64,000 nucleotides of DNA, taken from NCBI RefSeq assembly GCF_002803065.1, contig NZ_NNBL01000035.1:1-64000 (forward strand), in the 5' to 3' direction. The translations under genes were made by a program, and so were the position numbers. The DNA is from Streptomyces sp. CB01635 (GTDB taxonomy: Bacteria; Actinomycetota; Actinomycetes; Streptomycetales; Streptomycetaceae). Positions 62,044 to 64,000 of the stretch are shown piece after piece. Position 1 is the stretch's first letter. Each line of letters opens with the position of its first letter. Below the pieces are notes generated by a model. It was not told the DNA's origin. It saw only the letters and a program-made list of their open reading frames with translations, and searched no databases.

Positions 62044-62436
62044 GCGCTGCGTGGTGTGAGGCTGTCAGGTGTGAGGGGAGCCGTCGGCCAGGCCTGCGGC
62101 TGCGGCTCCTGGTCCCTGCTGCTCGGTGGGTGGTTGTCGTTCGTGGTGGCAGCAGAGTGGTGTCGTGGCTGGAGCGCAGCATTTGCATGGGCCAGGGCGG
62201 CACACGGGTGCTGCTCGGGCAGCAGCGGCGTCGCTGCTGCTTGCTGCTCGGGCCTGTGCTGCATGCAGCCGGCTCCGCTGCTCCGAGGGCAGCAGCACGG
62301 CAGGGGCGGCTGCACAACATCGCAGATCTGCAATGTTCCGGGTGAGATCTATGCACAACTGCTGCATGCATCGTCGACGGCCCGAGGGGCGTGAACTGCC
62401 CGCTGGTTGTTCTGCTACTCCAGAACGAGCCGGTGG
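62044..62436. repeat. GCTGC/GCAGC-rich structured intergenic region with a palindrome
   Basis: Nearly 20 GCTGC or GCAGC words occur within 300 bp. Several form hairpins, for example GCTGCTCGGGCAGCAGC (around 62210) and CTGCTCCGAGGGCAGCAG (around 62278). A 22-bp near-perfect palindrome, AACATCGCAGA / TCTGCAATGTT, spans 62316-62337 (one mismatch). It precedes the GNAT gene and may be regulatory or an RNA. Confidence 0.5.
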
Positions 62437-62865
62437 ATGCTTCTCCGTCACCCGAGGACCGAGAGGTTTTTTCTGCTGCATGCCGCGACGCGGCCTGCAG
62501 GCTTCCAGGACATTCGTGTCTACGGACGTGATGGAATATCCGATGCGCGGCTCGTGTGGAAGGTGTGCCACGAGTGCAGGCGCGGCGTCATCTCGAAGAT
62601 CTCACTCTCCCCAGAAGTGCAGCGGCAAGGTCTCGGCACACTCTTCATCGACAGGGCGCTCATGGAGGGTCCCGGCTACTGGTGGACGACGAGCAGCCAG
62701 TCCCTGGATGGTCGGGCGTTCCTCCGGGCGATGTCGGCACGCACCGGCGCCGAGTTCACGGCGGGAGACCGAACATGCGAACACATCCTGGAGAGTCGGG
62801 CCGGACGCCGCAAGCCCATCCTGGACCGACGCCTCCACGCATACGCTGCTGGAGCCGCAAGGTAG
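62437..62865 (+). CDS. GNAT-like N-acetyltransferase, 142 aa
   Basis: ATG 62437 (TTG 62407 in frame). The segment ISKISLSPEVQRQGLGTLFI is motif A of GNAT (VQRQGLGT, the Q/RxxGxG/A acetyl-CoA loop). The flanking sequence fits the fold, but the length is short. Substrate unknown. Confidence 0.55.
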   Translation: MLLRHPRTERFFLLHAATRPAGFQDIRVYGRDGISDARLVWKVCHECRRGVISKISLSPEVQRQGLGTLFIDRALMEGPGYWWTTSSQSLDGRAFLRAMSARTGAEFTAGDRTCEHILESRAGRRKPILDRRLHAYAAGAAR

Positions 62866-62908
62866 AAAATGCCGGCTCGTTCTACCGCCAGCCCCGTAAT
62901 CTGCCTAT

Positions 62909-63838
62909 ATGGTCACCGCCGATCGTGAACTGCTCTCCCGGACTGCCCGTAACGCTGTCCGTGGACTGATGAGTGATCTCGTGGCAGGCGCGATCGGAGA
63001 ATACTGGGAGAACGAGCACTTCGCCCCGGCCCCTGGCTTCACTCGGGTCGAGGGCGGGGTCCGCAAGCAGCTCTTCGACTCCTACGCCGCGTCCGTCGAC
63101 TGGACCGACCACGACCATGTGACCCGGGCCCTGCGGGTGTTCGAAAGCATGCTGCGCCGCCTGGACCGGGAAAGCCGGAAGTACGGCGGGGATGGCTTGC
63201 CTGCCGACACGGTGGCGGATCTGCGGGAGGCGTTCGCGCGGGACGGCTGTCGCCTGGATGATGAGCTACGCCTGCACACGGCACGCGTCGCCCATCTGGT
63301 TGTCCATGCCGACGCCCTGTCTGAGGCGTCGGGCATCCAGGCCGAGCTGGAGCGGGTGCGCAGGTTCGGAGCCGATTATCCCGATGACGCGATCGGCGCG
63401 GCCAAGCAGCTCATCGAGGCGACCGCCAAGCTTGTACTGCTCAAGCGGAATCTCCCGGTCGACGAGCGTCAGGACCTACCCGCGCTGATCAAGCAGGCGC
63501 AGCAAGCGCTTCACCTTCACCCCGCAGCAGTGCCGCCGGCCCGTACCGGCGGCAGCCCGGACAACGCCGACAGCATCAAGCGCATCCTGGGCGCACTGAC
63601 CTCGGCTGCCATCGGCGTCGCCGAACTGCGCAACCGTTACGGGACCGGACACGGACGGCTAGCAGCACCCACAGGCCTCGGACCCCGACACGCCCGCTTC
63701 GCCGTCGGCACGGCCGCCACCTGGTGCGAGCTGATGCTCGACACCCTCGCCGACCCCAATGCCCCCTGGCGCAAGGCGCCTTCGACACCAGCCCCGCTTG
63801 CGGACAGTGCGGACAGCGAGCCCGCAGCCTCAATCTGA
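62909..63838 (+). CDS. Abortive infection protein with C-terminal Abi_C-like domain, 309 aa
   Basis: The start is ATG 62909. The C-terminal region ELRNRYGTGHGRLAAPTG, then GPRHARFAVGTAATWCELML, fits the Abi_C pattern (LRN-x-x-G-x-x-H-G ... A-R-x-A-V). The middle is helical. Abi_C proteins are linked to phage abortive infection. Confidence 0.72.
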   Translation: MVTADRELLSRTARNAVRGLMSDLVAGAIGEYWENEHFAPAPGFTRVEGGVRKQLFDSYAASVDWTDHDHVTRALRVFESMLRRLDRESRKYGGDGLPADTVADLREAFARDGCRLDDELRLHTARVAHLVVHADALSEASGIQAELERVRRFGADYPDDAIGAAKQLIEATAKLVLLKRNLPVDERQDLPALIKQAQQALHLHPAAVPPARTGGSPDNADSIKRILGALTSAAIGVAELRNRYGTGHGRLAAPTGLGPRHARFAVGTAATWCELMLDTLADPNAPWRKAPSTPAPLADSADSEPAASI

Positions 63839-63873
63839 GCCCGCACAAGCTGGAACACAGGAAAGGGCAGCCG

Positions 63874-64000
63874 GTGGCACCACAGCAGCTCACTGTCGTC
63901 ACTCGCCAGCGCCTCCTCGACCTCCTGGTCGTCGAGAAGATCTGGTGGTGGGGCGCTCTGGACGAGGTGAGGTTCCTGGAGCGCCTGTACGACCTGGACA
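63874..64000 (+). CDS. 5' end of an AbiJ-like gene (partial)
   Basis: GTG 63874 is preceded by GAAAGGG. The visible 42 codons read LTVVTRQRLLDLLVVEKIWW then GALDEVRFLERLYDLD, with the look of the AbiJ N-terminal domain 3 (WWGxLDExxFLxRLYDL). The gene continues beyond the window. Confidence 0.5.
   Translation, partial: MAPQQLTVVTRQRLLDLLVVEKIWWWGALDEVRFLERLYDLD

Noticed and set aside
1..64000. tRNA or rRNA genes, attachment-site tRNA
   Set aside because: No cloverleaf-like GTTCRANYC block with matching acceptor stem was recognised by reading; a tRNA scan would be decisive.

Overview
The window is very GC-rich, C-biased actinomycete DNA. SsgA-type, mycosin-type and WXG/Esx-type proteins and DUF6083 all point to a Streptomyces (or close relative) accessory region: a chromosome arm, linear plasmid or integrative element. 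No rRNA or tRNA gene was seen. Almost every block is defence, conflict or mobile DNA, broken by two insertion sequences and several gene remnants.

Region by region. (1) 1-1570: the 3' end of a plasmid/ICE-like gene, then nine copies of an ACTGCGCAAC-type motif. (2) 1900-4640: two small type I-E CRISPR arrays, separated by a hypothetical gene and an IS110-family element. (3) 5014-15536: a one-strand block cas3 - cas8e - cse2 - cas7e - cas5e - cas6e - tniA-like - tniB-like. The DDE transposase (intact D,D-35-E) and its AAA+ partner sit where cas1-cas2 normally lie, and both adaptation genes are missing. This is the main discovery candidate: a type I-E CRISPR effector complex joined to a Mu/Tn5053/Tn7-type transposition core, with an apparently intact Cas3 nuclease-helicase. 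(4) 16053-20816: a divergent Zn-finger / HTH / DUF6083 / UvrD-helicase cluster with a repeated operator. (5) 20983-25580: a hypothetical protein, a secreted NucA/NucB-type nuclease, an APH-family kinase and a CorA-like membrane protein. (6) 26462-31302: a polymorphic-toxin module (two deaminase-domain proteins, a P-loop/beta-propeller protein and a SUKH-type immunity protein). (7) 31464-33463: small regulators and a membrane protein. (8) 34373-40983: a type VII secretion-associated cluster with a mycosin protease and WXG/LXG-like proteins. (9) 42323-44763: a sigma-like factor overlapping an unusual P-loop/SsgA fusion. (10) 45047-46335: a complete IS3-family element with 4-bp target duplications. 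(11) 48455-57353: a translationally coupled three-gene defence module (SNF2 helicase with DUF3883, DUF1156 adenine methylase, DUF499 ATPase). (12) 57742-64000: HNH nuclease, membrane protein, frameshifted ORF, PD-(D/E)XK-like nuclease with Zn finger, GNAT, Abi_C protein and the start of an AbiJ-like gene.

How the parts may work together. Cascade (Cas8e, Cse2, Cas7e, Cas5e, Cas6e) would process array transcripts and find DNA targets. Cas3 would degrade them, and/or TniB-TniA could use the R-loop as a marked insertion site; the second role is inference. Both arrays read best as minus-strand transcripts with leaders on the right. They share their trailer-end (oldest) spacer with one mismatch, so they probably descend from one ancestral array.
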